Both the position numbers and the translations under genes were made by a program. This document shows positions 7,612 through 16,079 of a stretch of 31,099 nt of DNA, piece after piece (position 1 is the stretch's first letter; every line of letters starts with the position of its first letter). Source of the DNA: DBFJGL01 sp048394785 (GTDB lineage Bacteria; Bacillota; Clostridia; Christensenellales; CAG-917); assembly GCA_048394785.1 (NCBI GenBank), contig DBFJGL010000023.1, forward strand, positions 1 to 31,099, given 5' to 3'. The notes under the pieces were generated by a model. That model was not told the DNA's origin and made no database searches. It worked only from the letters and a program-made list of their open reading frames with translations.

Positions 7612-10600
7612 ATGGATGGCAAGCGCAGGTTAAAGAGGAACCCCAAGAGGGGCGCGTCGCTTGCGATGGTGCTTGTGTCGATGACGATACTTGTCATAAT
7701 GGGCACGCTGTTTACGACCATCGCCATGCGTTCCTATACTTATTCCTATGCCAAGCTTTGCAAACAACAGGCGTATTATACGGCTGTATCCAGCATAAAC
7801 GGACTTTATAAAATCATAGAAGAAGATAAGGTAGTTTTGTCATCTTTGCTTGCCGACTTGCACAAAGAATACGAGAAACAGGAAGATGAAACCGAAGGAG
7901 AGGTAGACCCGACGACGGTCAGCATCGATATCGGTTCTACGGGCGGCACCGCAAGCGGCGTTGCAGGTTATGTACCCAACGGATTTTTTGACACTTATAT
8001 GGGCGAATGCGACCTTAAAGTACGCTACGCCAACGCCGAAATGAACGAAATAAGCCTCGAAGCCCACGCAAAGTATAAGGGATACGTCGGCACCGCAAGG
8101 GCGAAAGTGGCAAGGACGAACGAAGCGGCATCGGAACTTAAAAAGATTTTTGACAATACGTTCTGCCTGCAATCTCCGATAACCACTATGGTTACGTCGG
8201 AGGTGAACGGCGACATTTACATTTCGCAACCGACGGCTGAATATTACTATGAAAACGACATTCTTGTCCAAAGCGGAGAGAAGGGTTCATATAACAAAGT
8301 GCTTGCTTCGCTCAAAGAAACGGGAATGTACGGCGGATATTCGGCGCTGCCGGGACAGTATCTCAGAAACGGCGACGGAACAATCATATCCGACAACAGC
8401 GTTGCAGGTCAGTACAACAAAGTGTTGAAGGAAGAAGTTTACGGCAAGGTGCAGGCAAGTTCTGAGGACAGCACGCAAGTCGGGCACACAAAACCGATCG
8501 ACGTCGACAATAAGCCTATGCAAGACGGCTATTACAACGATTGGGTTGAGTTTTATATGTTTTCGCGCAACGGGGGCGGAAGAACTGCGATAGACGGCAA
8601 TCTTTACGCGCATTCGCGCGTTCTCATAGGCTTGATAGACAAGGATAAAAATAATAAACAATATATTCAAACCTGGGACGATACTCAAAAGAGGAGAGTA
8701 TTTCCCGTGGGGGCGAGCCAATACGGATACGCGCAGGGCAGCTATTATCCCGAGGGCGGAATAGACGATAAATACGAACACGGGTTTTCAACCGAAGTGT
8801 TTTTTGACCACGAAAACACAAAAGTTTTGAAACCTCAGGACTCCAAGTTCCGCATAAACGGAAATATGTACCTCTGGGAAACGGCGAGAATAGAGAACTT
8901 GGACAGCACGCAGACCGAGAATGCCTTTGCAGGCATCAAAAACAACATCTATGCGATGAAAGATTTATACATAGACGGTTTTTACATTACGGGGTGGGAC
9001 GGCGTAAGTCTTCAACATATGGTTAGGTCGCGACAAGTATCCGTTTACGGCGACGTGGTTGTGCAGGGCAACGCATATATATCGGGCGCGGACATTTACG
9101 GCGACGTTTACTGTTACGGCGACGAACTTACGATGGCTGACGTAAATGTGTACGGCAACGTATATTTTGCGGGCGATAAGTTTACCGCCGACCATGTCAC
9201 GATAGGCAACGGAAGTCTTACCGTCAACTATAACAACGACGCTGTCACGCACGACCTCGACGGCGGAAATCTCGTAATACGGGGCGGAGGAAACAACACA
9301 TCATACGATAGTTTTTCATCGGGCGGTTTCGGAACGTCTGCTGACGTGGGAAACAACGGCAGTCAACAGTGGGGAGCGGTGCTTACCAACTGCAACGTTT
9401 ACGGAACATTGTGGTCGGGAGTCAACACGCATATCGTTTGCGCCAAGTGGAATAAAGAAATGGACGTAGGCACGGGCATATACGGCAATATTTTCGTGGA
9501 CGCATATCTGTTTATTGACCTTACGAGCGCATATGCGGGAGGATACAAAGCCAATTGGAACGGAAGTATCGAAGACGATAGCTTTGCGGCGAGATGGAAT
9601 TGTTTTGAAAGAGAATCGGACAGTCAGCTTATTTACGCCCAGAAGTTTCAATTGACAACCAATCAAGATAGAATATATTGGCCGCTGCATATAGATGTTA
9701 ATGAACTCGGCACCTTACTGGTTGGCAGCGGGCAGTTTTATATCGACGGTAATGAATCCGGAACAGACGAAGACGGCACAATGTCCGTAGAAATATATAA
9801 TTTATTTACATTGTCCAACGGAAAATGTTGGGATACGCACGTTGCAGTAGGCAACCAAAAGCCGAACGGAAATTATTATGCCAACACCGACGAAAAAACG
9901 ATATCAAGCGTACTGAACGGATATTCGGGAGGCGGCGGCACCGCTATAAGCACCGCAATGCAGTCCTGCTACAACAAGGTGATTTCGGAGTTTGCGAATC
10001 TTAAAAAATCGTCTGCCGACGAGTATAAGGATAAAGTTTTTGACAACAACGAAACGTGGGCGAACAAGGTAATCAAACTTCGCAATTGGAGCGCGCCTAA
10101 GTACAGCGAGGACGAAGAAGACATTTCGGCAGGGAAGGCGGTATTTTATCACGGCGGCGAAAAAGGGTTCGGCAACGACGACGTTACGCAAGGCGCGTTG
10201 TCGGGCGCAATCGATGCGTTTATAGCGTATCTCAATCAACATCCCGAAGCGGGGGCGATAACGGGAGCTCCGTCGGGCGGCAGTTACACGTTGACAATAA
10301 AACAGAGCGTATGCTTTAACGGAAAAGCCGATTTTACCGCGTTTGACAGAGTTGTTTTTGACAGTACGGAAGGGAATATTCACGTAAAATTCAAGCAAGG
10401 AGCGGTATTCGGCGACTCGGGCGCGCAGACGTTCGAGCAAGGCTCAGACGTGGTTTTACGCGGCGGACATATGACTTTCTGGTACCTTTACGAGGACGGC
10501 GCATACGATATGAACGCGCCGACGCTTGACGTAAAGCAGTACACCAATCTCGGCAGAATAGAAGTGCAGAGCGGCGGCTACAACGCGGACGGTCTGTATA

Positions 10601-10989
10601 TCATTTCCAACGACGACGCGCTTATCAAGTTCGGCAAAGAGGTGTGCGTCAACGGCTTTATTTACGCGCCGAAAAGCCACGTTTTCATCGAACCGGGAAC
10701 GACGGGCGTAAGAAACACTCTCAACGGCTGTATGGCGATTGAAAGTTATATTATGCTTACCACCGCGGACATAAACGATTCGTGGTGGAACGCGATAGAA
10801 GACTGGTGGAACAATCTTTGGTGGCAGAGCAACGGAATTGTGGACGCCACAATCGAGCAATACAAAGACTGCGTATATACCTACGTCATGCCTCCGCTCA
10901 TTATCGATTCGGGAATGCAGTACGGCGATACCGTAGGCGAGGTCGAAGACTTCGGTCAGGTCGTGTGGGAGTTTATGGGGTTCTATTGA
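7612..10989 (+). CDS. Giant pilin-like protein (PilX/GspK-type N-terminus), probable tip subunit or adhesin
   Basis: This 1125-residue protein has a basic N-terminus, a Gly14|Ala15 junction resembling a prepilin cleavage site (KRGASLAMVL), and a hydrophobic helix at 16-38. Position +5 after the cleavage site is Met, not Glu. This is known for GspK-type tip pseudopilins. Glycine- and aspartate-rich strand repeats of the form Y-G-D/N-V-x-x-x-G lie at about 478-540, with further ones up to about 1040. They resemble a right-handed beta-helix or polymer-forming (bactofilin-like) structure. The C-terminal region holds three WW pairs (1058-1071). Normal PilX or GspK proteins are under 350 residues. 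It lies between pilO and two minor prepilins, and its stop overlaps the next start (TGATG). I infer a surface-exposed tip role. Substrate or receptor is unknown. Confidence 0.75.
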   Translation: MDGKRRLKRNPKRGASLAMVLVSMTILVIMGTLFTTIAMRSYTYSYAKLCKQQAYYTAVSSINGLYKIIEEDKVVLSSLLADLHKEYEKQEDETEGEVDPTTVSIDIGSTGGTASGVAGYVPNGFFDTYMGECDLKVRYANAEMNEISLEAHAKYKGYVGTARAKVARTNEAASELKKIFDNTFCLQSPITTMVTSEVNGDIYISQPTAEYYYENDILVQSGEKGSYNKVLASLKETGMYGGYSALPGQYLRNGDGTIISDNSVAGQYNKVLKEEVYGKVQASSEDSTQVGHTKPIDVDNKPMQDGYYNDWVEFYMFSRNGGGRTAIDGNLYAHSRVLIGLIDKDKNNKQYIQTWDDTQKRRVFPVGASQYGYAQGSYYPEGGIDDKYEHGFSTEVFFDHENTKVLKPQDSKFRINGNMYLWETARIENLDSTQTENAFAGIKNNIYAMKDLYIDGFYITGWDGVSLQHMVRSRQVSVYGDVVVQGNAYISGADIYGDVYCYGDELTMADVNVYGNVYFAGDKFTADHVTIGNGSLTVNYNNDAVTHDLDGGNLVIRGGGNNTSYDSFSSGGFGTSADVGNNGSQQWGAVLTNCNVYGTLWSGVNTHIVCAKWNKEMDVGTGIYGNIFVDAYLFIDLTSAYAGGYKANWNGSIEDDSFAARWNCFERESDSQLIYAQKFQLTTNQDRIYWPLHIDVNELGTLLVGSGQFYIDGNESGTDEDGTMSVEIYNLFTLSNGKCWDTHVAVGNQKPNGNYYANTDEKTISSVLNGYSGGGGTAISTAMQSCYNKVISEFANLKKSSADEYKDKVFDNNETWANKVIKLRNWSAPKYSEDEEDISAGKAVFYHGGEKGFGNDDVTQGALSGAIDAFIAYLNQHPEAGAITGAPSGGSYTLTIKQSVCFNGKADFTAFDRVVFDSTEGNIHVKFKQGAVFGDSGAQTFEQGSDVVLRGGHMTFWYLYEDGAYDMNAPTLDVKQYTNLGRIEVQSGGYNADGLYIISNDDALIKFGKEVCVNGFIYAPKSHVFIEPGTTGVRNTLNGCMAIESYIMLTTADINDSWWNAIEDWWNNLWWQSNGIVDATIEQYKDCVYTYVMPPLIIDSGMQYGDTVGEVEDFGQVVWEFMGFY

Positions 10990-11354
10990 TGAAAACGGTA
11001 TGGCGGAAAAGCCGAAGAAACTCCAAGTGGGGTTTCACGCTGATGGAAGCGGTGGTAAGCGTCGCGGTTTTTGCAATCGCGGCGGTGCTTTTTGCAACCA
11101 TACTGTTTACGGCAACGAATATGGTAAATCTATCGCTCGTGTATGACCGCGACAGAGTTGCGCTGATGGAAGCCATAGAAACGGGTTCTCGAAGCGACAT
11201 CGAAATAACCGTCAAAAACAAAGACGGGGAGGGGTATGAAACTTTCACGGTGAAGCTGAGCAACGACGCGAGCACTGTCAAATACGTTGACGGCGAATAT
11301 TTTATATACACCGCGCCGTCGGGCAGACAGTATTGCATTTTCTTGGAAGGATAG
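10989..11354 (+). CDS. Minor prepilin
   Basis: This is a 121-residue type IV prepilin with the cleavage site W-G|F-T-L-M-E (Gly15|Phe16) and Glu20 at position +5, followed by a hydrophobic helix to about residue 45. The rest is a small beta-rich domain. The ATG at 10989 overlaps the stop of the giant pilin-like gene, so translation is coupled. A longer reading frame extends upstream, but it would overlap that gene by more than 200 bases and bury the prepilin leader, so it is rejected. It resembles GspI/GspJ-type or PilV-type minor subunits that prime fibre assembly. The exact class cannot be told from the sequence. Confidence 0.85.
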   Translation: MKTVWRKSRRNSKWGFTLMEAVVSVAVFAIAAVLFATILFTATNMVNLSLVYDRDRVALMEAIETGSRSDIEITVKNKDGEGYETFTVKLSNDASTVKYVDGEYFIYTAPSGRQYCIFLEG

Positions 11355-11364
11355 GTAGTTAATT

Positions 11365-12042
11365 TTGCTGATTAGGAAGTTGAAAAACAAGAAAAGCGGA
11401 TTTACGCTTGCGGAGCTGCTCGTCGCGATGGTGGTGATGAGCATACTTTCCATTTGCGTATTTCTGATAACTTCCTCGGCGAGCAAGACGTTTATGCGCG
11501 GAGAAACGATGATAGCGGCGGACGACGTAAAGGACATCGTGCTCGAATACATAAAACAGCATTTGGAAGACAAATCCAAGATGTGGCTTGTCGACGATAT
11601 ACGGACGTACGGCTCGCAGTATCTTAAAGAAGGCAACCTGTTGTTCGCGGCGGCTGACGGGCTCATTTACACGTTGGAAAGCGACGTGGACGGAGATATA
11701 AACCTTGGAGAAACGGGGACGGACAAGCAGGAATTCCCTGCGGCGGCGACGCCGCTTTTCCCCGATGAGAGGGGCGAAGACGGCACGTTGAAACCGAACT
11801 CGATTTACGGCGACTACCGCGTTAATATGACCTTCGAATCGCTGTATAACGCGACCACGGGCAAGCGGTATGCGCTGAGTATAACCGTTGTGGTATGGGA
11901 CAAGAGGACTGCCGGCGCGGACGGCGGATACGACGTCAAATCTTCGGGTACGGAAATAATCAGGCTTGTCAACATGGAGCGGTCGGGCAATCAGATACAG
12001 CCCGTCGCCACGGGACCTGCACGGTTTTGTTTTTATGCGTGA
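11365..12042 (+). CDS. Minor prepilin with a larger globular domain
   Basis: This 225-residue prepilin has the site K-S-G|F-T-L-A-E (Gly12|Phe13, Glu17 at +5) and a hydrophobic helix at 13-36. The start is a TTG at 11365, behind an AGGATAGG ribosome site at 11348-11355. A second in-frame TTG at 11380 abuts an AGGAAG and is too close to use. The C-terminal domain of about 185 residues is beta-rich and contains no recognised motif. By size and order it resembles GspJ/PilW-like minor pilins, which in known systems form a tip complex with the GspK/PilX-type subunit. That fits the giant protein two genes upstream. This placement is inference. Confidence 0.82.
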   Translation: MLIRKLKNKKSGFTLAELLVAMVVMSILSICVFLITSSASKTFMRGETMIAADDVKDIVLEYIKQHLEDKSKMWLVDDIRTYGSQYLKEGNLLFAAADGLIYTLESDVDGDINLGETGTDKQEFPAAATPLFPDERGEDGTLKPNSIYGDYRVNMTFESLYNATTGKRYALSITVVVWDKRTAGADGGYDVKSSGTEIIRLVNMERSGNQIQPVATGPARFCFYA

Positions 12043-12051
12043 GGCGTCAAT

Positions 12052-13182
12052 ATGAATGCGGCGTTGGACATAACTTTATATATATTGAGCGCGCTTGCGG
12101 GACTTGTTTTCGGCAGTTTTCTCAACGTGGTTATTTATCGTCTGCCTCGCGGCGAATTTTTTTCAAACGCCCGTTCGTACTGTCCGAGATGTAAGGCGAA
12201 AATAAGGTTTTACGACAACATTCCGGTGTTTAGCTATATATTTTTGCGCGGTAAATGTCGGAATTGCGGAGAACGCATATCCGTACGCTATCCGCTTGTG
12301 GAGCTGCTCAACTGCGCGTTGTGGGTGGGGAATTACGCCGCGTTCGGAATGAGCGGCACAACCTTGATTTGGGACATAGCGGTATCCGTACTCGTGGTCG
12401 CGACGTTCATAGACCTCGATATTTGCGAAATTCCCGACAGCGGCGTGTTGCTGCTGTTGGTTCTCGGGCTGATAACTTTTGCGCCGTTCGGCGGAGTGAC
12501 CTGGCAGGATAAACTCATCGGGTGCGTGTGCGTAAGCGTTCCTATGCTCGTCGTATTTTTCTTCGGCGGAATGGGCTTGGGCGACGTCAAGCTGTATTTT
12601 GTGCTGGGGCTTCTGCTCGGCTGGCAGAAAATTCTGATAGTGTTTTTGGTATCCGTGGTGACGGGCGCGGCGGCGGCTCTGATTTGGCTTGCGGCAAAAC
12701 GGGCGAAAGGCAAGGATAAGGCATATATTGACGGTGATGTCGAGCAAAAGTACGATAAAATCGATATTGCCGAAAACGGCGGCGCGGAATGCGGCACGCC
12801 CGTGAACGGCGCGAAAAACGTATGCATATCTGATACCGACGGCGATATTTCGGGCGCGGACGGCGCAGACAAAACGATTGGCGCGGCAGACGGCGGCAAC
12901 GCCGTTACTGCTTACGGCGCGCGCATAGCGGACGGCTGTGAAACTGCGTTTGCAGCTGACAAAGCATACCGCAACAGCGCAAAAAACGACGTTCTGACGG
13001 CGGATACGGGCAAAGAAAAAGAAGATTTTTCGCAAGAAGGGGAGCAGGACGGCGGGGAAGAAGACGGTCGCGGAAGATGGCACGCCATTCCGTTCGGACC
13101 GTTTATCGCAATCGGCACTCTGGTCGCTCTTTACGGTGGCGACGCGATAATCGGCATATACAGCCGATTTTTGGGAATATAG
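12052..13182 (+). CDS. pilD: Prepilin peptidase / N-methyltransferase with a long internal insertion
   Basis: PilD is a membrane aspartyl protease that removes the prepilin leader and N-methylates the new N-terminus. The protein is 376 residues against about 250 for the family. The methyltransferase domain has FGSFLNVVIYRLP (20-32) and the zinc cysteines C44-x-x-C47 and C69-x-x-C72. The protease has the two catalytic-Asp motifs, F-I-D-L-D (119-123) and G-M-G-L-G-D (D178). Residues about 217-343 are a hydrophilic Gly/Asp/Ala-rich insertion placed just before the last conserved motif IPFGPFIAIG (346-355). The frame stays open, so this is a genuine insertion and not a frameshift. It sits at the end of the first pilus gene block. 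Confidence 0.92.
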   Translation: MNAALDITLYILSALAGLVFGSFLNVVIYRLPRGEFFSNARSYCPRCKAKIRFYDNIPVFSYIFLRGKCRNCGERISVRYPLVELLNCALWVGNYAAFGMSGTTLIWDIAVSVLVVATFIDLDICEIPDSGVLLLLVLGLITFAPFGGVTWQDKLIGCVCVSVPMLVVFFFGGMGLGDVKLYFVLGLLLGWQKILIVFLVSVVTGAAAALIWLAAKRAKGKDKAYIDGDVEQKYDKIDIAENGGAECGTPVNGAKNVCISDTDGDISGADGADKTIGAADGGNAVTAYGARIADGCETAFAADKAYRNSAKNDVLTADTGKEKEDFSQEGEQDGGEEDGRGRWHAIPFGPFIAIGTLVALYGGDAIIGIYSRFLGI

Positions 13183-13246
13183 CTTTCGGCGGCTTGCAAA
13201 ACCCCGTAAACAGTCAAAAAAACACCTCTCGCTTAAAGGTTGCGTA

Positions 13247-13275
13247 TTGACACGGCGGTGAGGGAGGAGTATGAT
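13247..13275 (+). promoter_or_regulatory. Promoter of pilB and the pilin genes
   Basis: TTGACA (13247-13252) and TATGAT (13270-13275) are separated by exactly 17 bases in the 112-base gap after pilD. Transcription would start near 13282, one or two bases before the GGGAGG ribosome site (13283-13288), so the leader is extremely short. Confidence 0.7.
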
Positions 13276-13294
13276 GTAAATAGGGAGGGCAACC

Positions 13295-14983
13295 TTGGAC
13301 AATCACCTGATTTGGGAAATATTGCTCGCTAACGAGACCATCACCCACGAGCAATTAAGCGACGCTCTCCGGTGGCAACGCAGTCACCCCGACGAGGACG
13401 TCGGCAACATTTTGCTTTCGCGCGGCATAGTCAACGAGTCGCAACTTCTTGCCGCCTACGCGCAACGTTTGGACGTTTCGTTTGTGGAGAAAGATTTGGT
13501 GGTAAAAAGGCCGGAAGTGCTCAAACTCGTGCCCGAAAGTCTTGCCCGCCGATACGGCATAATGCCGCTGGACATTAACAACAACAAAATTCTCGTTGCC
13601 ATATCCAACCCCGAGGATATGAGCGTCATTGAAGAAATCAAGCTGAGTTCGCGTATGGACGTTTCTTTCGTCCTGTCGCCGAGAGAGAACATAATCGGAG
13701 CGATTGAACGATATTATAAGAACGTCGAGCTGTTCTACCGAGAGGAACAGGCGGAAGTACAGACCGTCAATATAGTTTCGAGCGACACGGCGAAGAAGAT
13801 GGACGAAATCGAGTCCAACGTCAACAATACGCCCGTCGTCAAATTGGTCAACAATCTCGTGCAGCAGGCGTACGTAAGACAGGTTTCCGATATTCACATC
13901 GAGCCGTTCGAGAACGACGTTATCGTGAGAATGCGTATAGACGGCGACTTGGTTGAGGTGATGAGACTTGCTCCGAGCGCGCTCAACAGCGTAATATCGC
14001 GCATAAAGATTTTGTCGGGAATGAACATCGCCGAGAAGCGAATACCGCAGGACGGACGTTTTGCATACTCCAATGACGAGTTCAAAGTGGATTTGCGTGT
14101 GTCAACCATACCCACCATATACGGCGAAAAGTGCGTTATGCGTTTGCTGAACACGGGAGGCGAAAATCTGCTTTCCTTCGAACAGCTCGGTATGACCAAA
14201 GAGAACGTCGCGCGGTTCGAGCATATGCTCAGCGCGCCCAACGGGATAATTCTTGTGACTGGTCCCACGGGTTCGGGTAAATCGACCACGCTTTACGCGG
14301 TGCTCAACAGGCTTCGCAAGCCGACGATAAACATCACCACCATAGAAGATCCTGTCGAAAAACAGATGTTCGGCATAAATCAGGTGCAGGTGAACACCAA
14401 AGCGGGAATGACGTTCGCAAACGGTCTGCGCTCTCTGTTGCGACAGGACCCCGACGTCATAATGATTGGCGAAATCCGCGATTACGAAACGGCGGAAATC
14501 GCGGTGCGCGCGTCAATCACGGGACACTTGGTGCTGTCCACCCTGCACACCAACGATTCGATTGCCACAATCGTGCGTCTTATCGATATGGGCGTTCCGC
14601 CTTATCTGGTGTCCGCATCCGTCAACGCAATCATCGCACAGCGGCTTGTCAAAAGACTCTGCCCGTACTGCAAACGCAAGCGCGCGTTGCGCGACACGGA
14701 AAGAGCATTGCTCGAAGACGACGAAATAAAGGACGTTTACGAGCCTGTCGGCTGCCCCGAATGCAATCATATGGGATACAGCGGACGAATTGCAATCTAT
14801 GAAATCGTGGAACTTGACCACGAAATACGCAAGATGATTTCGACGGGAGCGTCCGTCGATGAAATTCGCAGGGTAGCCGCCGCAAACGGCGCGGAATTCC
14901 TCGCGGATAACCTGCGAGAACTTGTGCGCAAAGGCGTTACGAGTCTGGACGAATATAATCGCATAATCTATACCGTCAGCTGA
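13295..14983 (+). CDS. pilB: Type IV pilus assembly ATPase PilB (GspE family)
   Basis: PilB is the cytoplasmic hexameric ATPase that powers pilus extension. The protein is 562 residues, full length. The N-terminal MshEN/GspE-N domain covers about 1-150 and the GspE ATPase about 180-560. Visible motifs are Walker A GPTGSGKST (323-331), Asp box ITTIEDPVE (347-355), Walker B with LLRQDPDVIMIGEIRD (381-396), His box TGHLVLSTLHTND (409-421), and a zinc-binding four-cysteine module (C456, C459, C487, C490). The zinc module is typical of PilB/GspE and absent from PilT, so this is the extension motor. The start is TTG at 13295, with a GGGAGG six bases in front. The pilin genes follow after 66 bases. 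Confidence 0.95.
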   Translation: MDNHLIWEILLANETITHEQLSDALRWQRSHPDEDVGNILLSRGIVNESQLLAAYAQRLDVSFVEKDLVVKRPEVLKLVPESLARRYGIMPLDINNNKILVAISNPEDMSVIEEIKLSSRMDVSFVLSPRENIIGAIERYYKNVELFYREEQAEVQTVNIVSSDTAKKMDEIESNVNNTPVVKLVNNLVQQAYVRQVSDIHIEPFENDVIVRMRIDGDLVEVMRLAPSALNSVISRIKILSGMNIAEKRIPQDGRFAYSNDEFKVDLRVSTIPTIYGEKCVMRLLNTGGENLLSFEQLGMTKENVARFEHMLSAPNGIILVTGPTGSGKSTTLYAVLNRLRKPTINITTIEDPVEKQMFGINQVQVNTKAGMTFANGLRSLLRQDPDVIMIGEIRDYETAEIAVRASITGHLVLSTLHTNDSIATIVRLIDMGVPPYLVSASVNAIIAQRLVKRLCPYCKRKRALRDTERALLEDDEIKDVYEPVGCPECNHMGYSGRIAIYEIVELDHEIRKMISTGASVDEIRRVAAANGAEFLADNLRELVRKGVTSLDEYNRIIYTVS

Positions 14984-15023
14984 TCGGAGCTGAATATAAA
15001 TGGTTTATAACTGCGCTAGCTTT

Positions 15024-15029
15024 TATAAT
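15024..15029 (+). promoter_or_regulatory. Possible -10 box in front of the first pilin
   Basis: A perfect TATAAT lies 20 bases before the first tandem pilin gene, in the gap after pilB. The -35 position (15001-15006, TGGTTT) is poor, so the promoter is uncertain. A separate pilin promoter would explain higher pilin than ATPase expression. Confidence 0.35.
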
Positions 15030-15049
15030 AAAACAATTGGAGGAACATT

Positions 15050-15451
15050 ATGAAACTCACAAACAGAACACACAAAAAGGGCTTTACGCTTGTAGAACTC
15101 ATCGTTGTCATTGCTATCATAGGCGTGCTCGCCGCTATAGTAGTACCAACGACGCTTCACTTTGTCAATGAAGGCAAAATCCAAGCCGCGGAAGAAGACC
15201 TTACCCGCATTCACGGGGCGGTAAATACGGGCTTGACAACCGGTGCGGATATAACTCCCGCTAGCATCGTTACTATTCTTGCAAACGCAAGCATTACCGG
15301 AGCAGAAAACCAAGTCACGATAACTATTGCGGCGGACAAGATTACTTTCTCTGTTGAAGGTAGTGATAAGACAATGGAAATTAAGCTTCCCGCAGGTGCA
15401 GTCGTTACGGCGGGAACGGTTACGGTAGGCGATACAGTAGCAACTGCATAA
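15050..15451 (+). CDS. Type IV pilin (probable major pilin)
   Basis: This 133-residue pilin has the site K-K-G|F-T-L-V-E (Gly11|Phe12, Glu16 at +5) and the standard pilin helix with VVIAIIGVLAAIVVPTTL. The mature chain of 122 residues has no Cys, Trp or Tyr, and its C-terminal half is made of Thr/Val/Ala-rich strands. It is the first of three tandem pilins downstream of pilB, has the best ribosome site (TTGGAGGA, 15037-15043), and has a possible own -10 box. A hairpin follows it. These points make it the best candidate for the main fibre subunit, though this is inference. The absence of disulfides is common in Gram-positive pilins. Confidence 0.9.
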   Translation: MKLTNRTHKKGFTLVELIVVIAIIGVLAAIVVPTTLHFVNEGKIQAAEEDLTRIHGAVNTGLTTGADITPASIVTILANASITGAENQVTITIAADKITFSVEGSDKTMEIKLPAGAVVTAGTVTVGDTVATA

Positions 15452-15507
15452 TCTATTTAGCGGTAACACAGATTAGAACATTCGCAAAACGAACAATTTG
15501 CTTACAG

Positions 15508-15533
15508 GCACAACCCACGGGAGTGGGTTGTGC
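15508..15533 (+). terminator. Intergenic hairpin between the first and second pilin
   Basis: An 11-bp perfect stem, GCACAACCCAC (15508-15518) with GTGGGTTGTGC (15523-15533), closes a GGGA loop. No T-run follows, so complete termination is unlikely. It could protect the 3' end of a pilin-only transcript or reduce expression of downstream pilins. Confidence 0.55.
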
Positions 15534-15558
15534 TTGGGCATAGTCTGACGGAGATTTT

Positions 15559-16041
15559 ATGCAAAGACGCGGACGGAAAAAGGGCTTTACGCTTGTTGAG
15601 CTGATTGTCGTTATTGCGATTATCGGCGTACTTGCCGCCATTGTCGTGCCCACGACTTTGCACTTTGTCAACGACGCAAAAATCGAGCAGGCGCAGGTCA
15701 ACGGCAAACTTATTATCAAAACAATAGAAACCAACGTGCACAATATCGCCTGGGGCAGTTTCCCGGGAATGGGCGAGGAAGGCAGCGGTTTGCAAAAGGG
15801 CGTCCTTAACGGAGCGGCTGTCGCCGCCATTCTGCAAGCTTATATGAGCGGAGCAGAGGAGGGCACGCAGGTGAAAATCGCAGCCAATGCAACCGCCACC
15901 GCTTACGTGCTGTCCGTCATCTCTCCGCAGGAGATTGACGGCGCAAGAATTGTCACCGAAAAGGTTTTCGGCGCACAAGCGGAGGTTGCGTTCGTGCCGT
16001 GCACCGTGATTTATAACGGCAGCAGTTGGAGCGTTGCTTGA
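15559..16041 (+). CDS. Type IV pilin, second tandem copy
   Basis: This 160-residue pilin has the site K-K-G|F-T-L-V-E (Gly9|Phe10, Glu14). Its first 30 mature residues are almost identical to those of the preceding pilin up to LHFVN, after which the sequences diverge completely. The remaining domain of about 120 residues includes an AWGSFPGMGEEGSG segment and one cysteine near the C-terminus. The shared helix with different heads points to duplication, with selection keeping the polymerising helix constant. It may be an alternative fibre subunit or a minor one. The ribosome site is a GACGGAGA in front of the ATG. Confidence 0.88.
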   Translation: MQRRGRKKGFTLVELIVVIAIIGVLAAIVVPTTLHFVNDAKIEQAQVNGKLIIKTIETNVHNIAWGSFPGMGEEGSGLQKGVLNGAAVAAILQAYMSGAEEGTQVKIAANATATAYVLSVISPQEIDGARIVTEKVFGAQAEVAFVPCTVIYNGSSWSVA

Positions 16042-16079
16042 TATGGGCAGTCTGCGGTTGAATTTCGGCAGGGGGACAG

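Noticed and set aside
12700..13080. Frameshift or gene fusion inside the prepilin peptidase
   Set aside because: The frame stays open across the insertion, and the family's final IPFGPF motif resumes in the same frame.
12163..13302. A 379-codon minus-strand open frame
   Set aside because: It is antisense to the prepilin peptidase, whose zinc cysteines and catalytic aspartates are clear. The composition (Arg/His/Tyr-rich) is that of a shadow frame.
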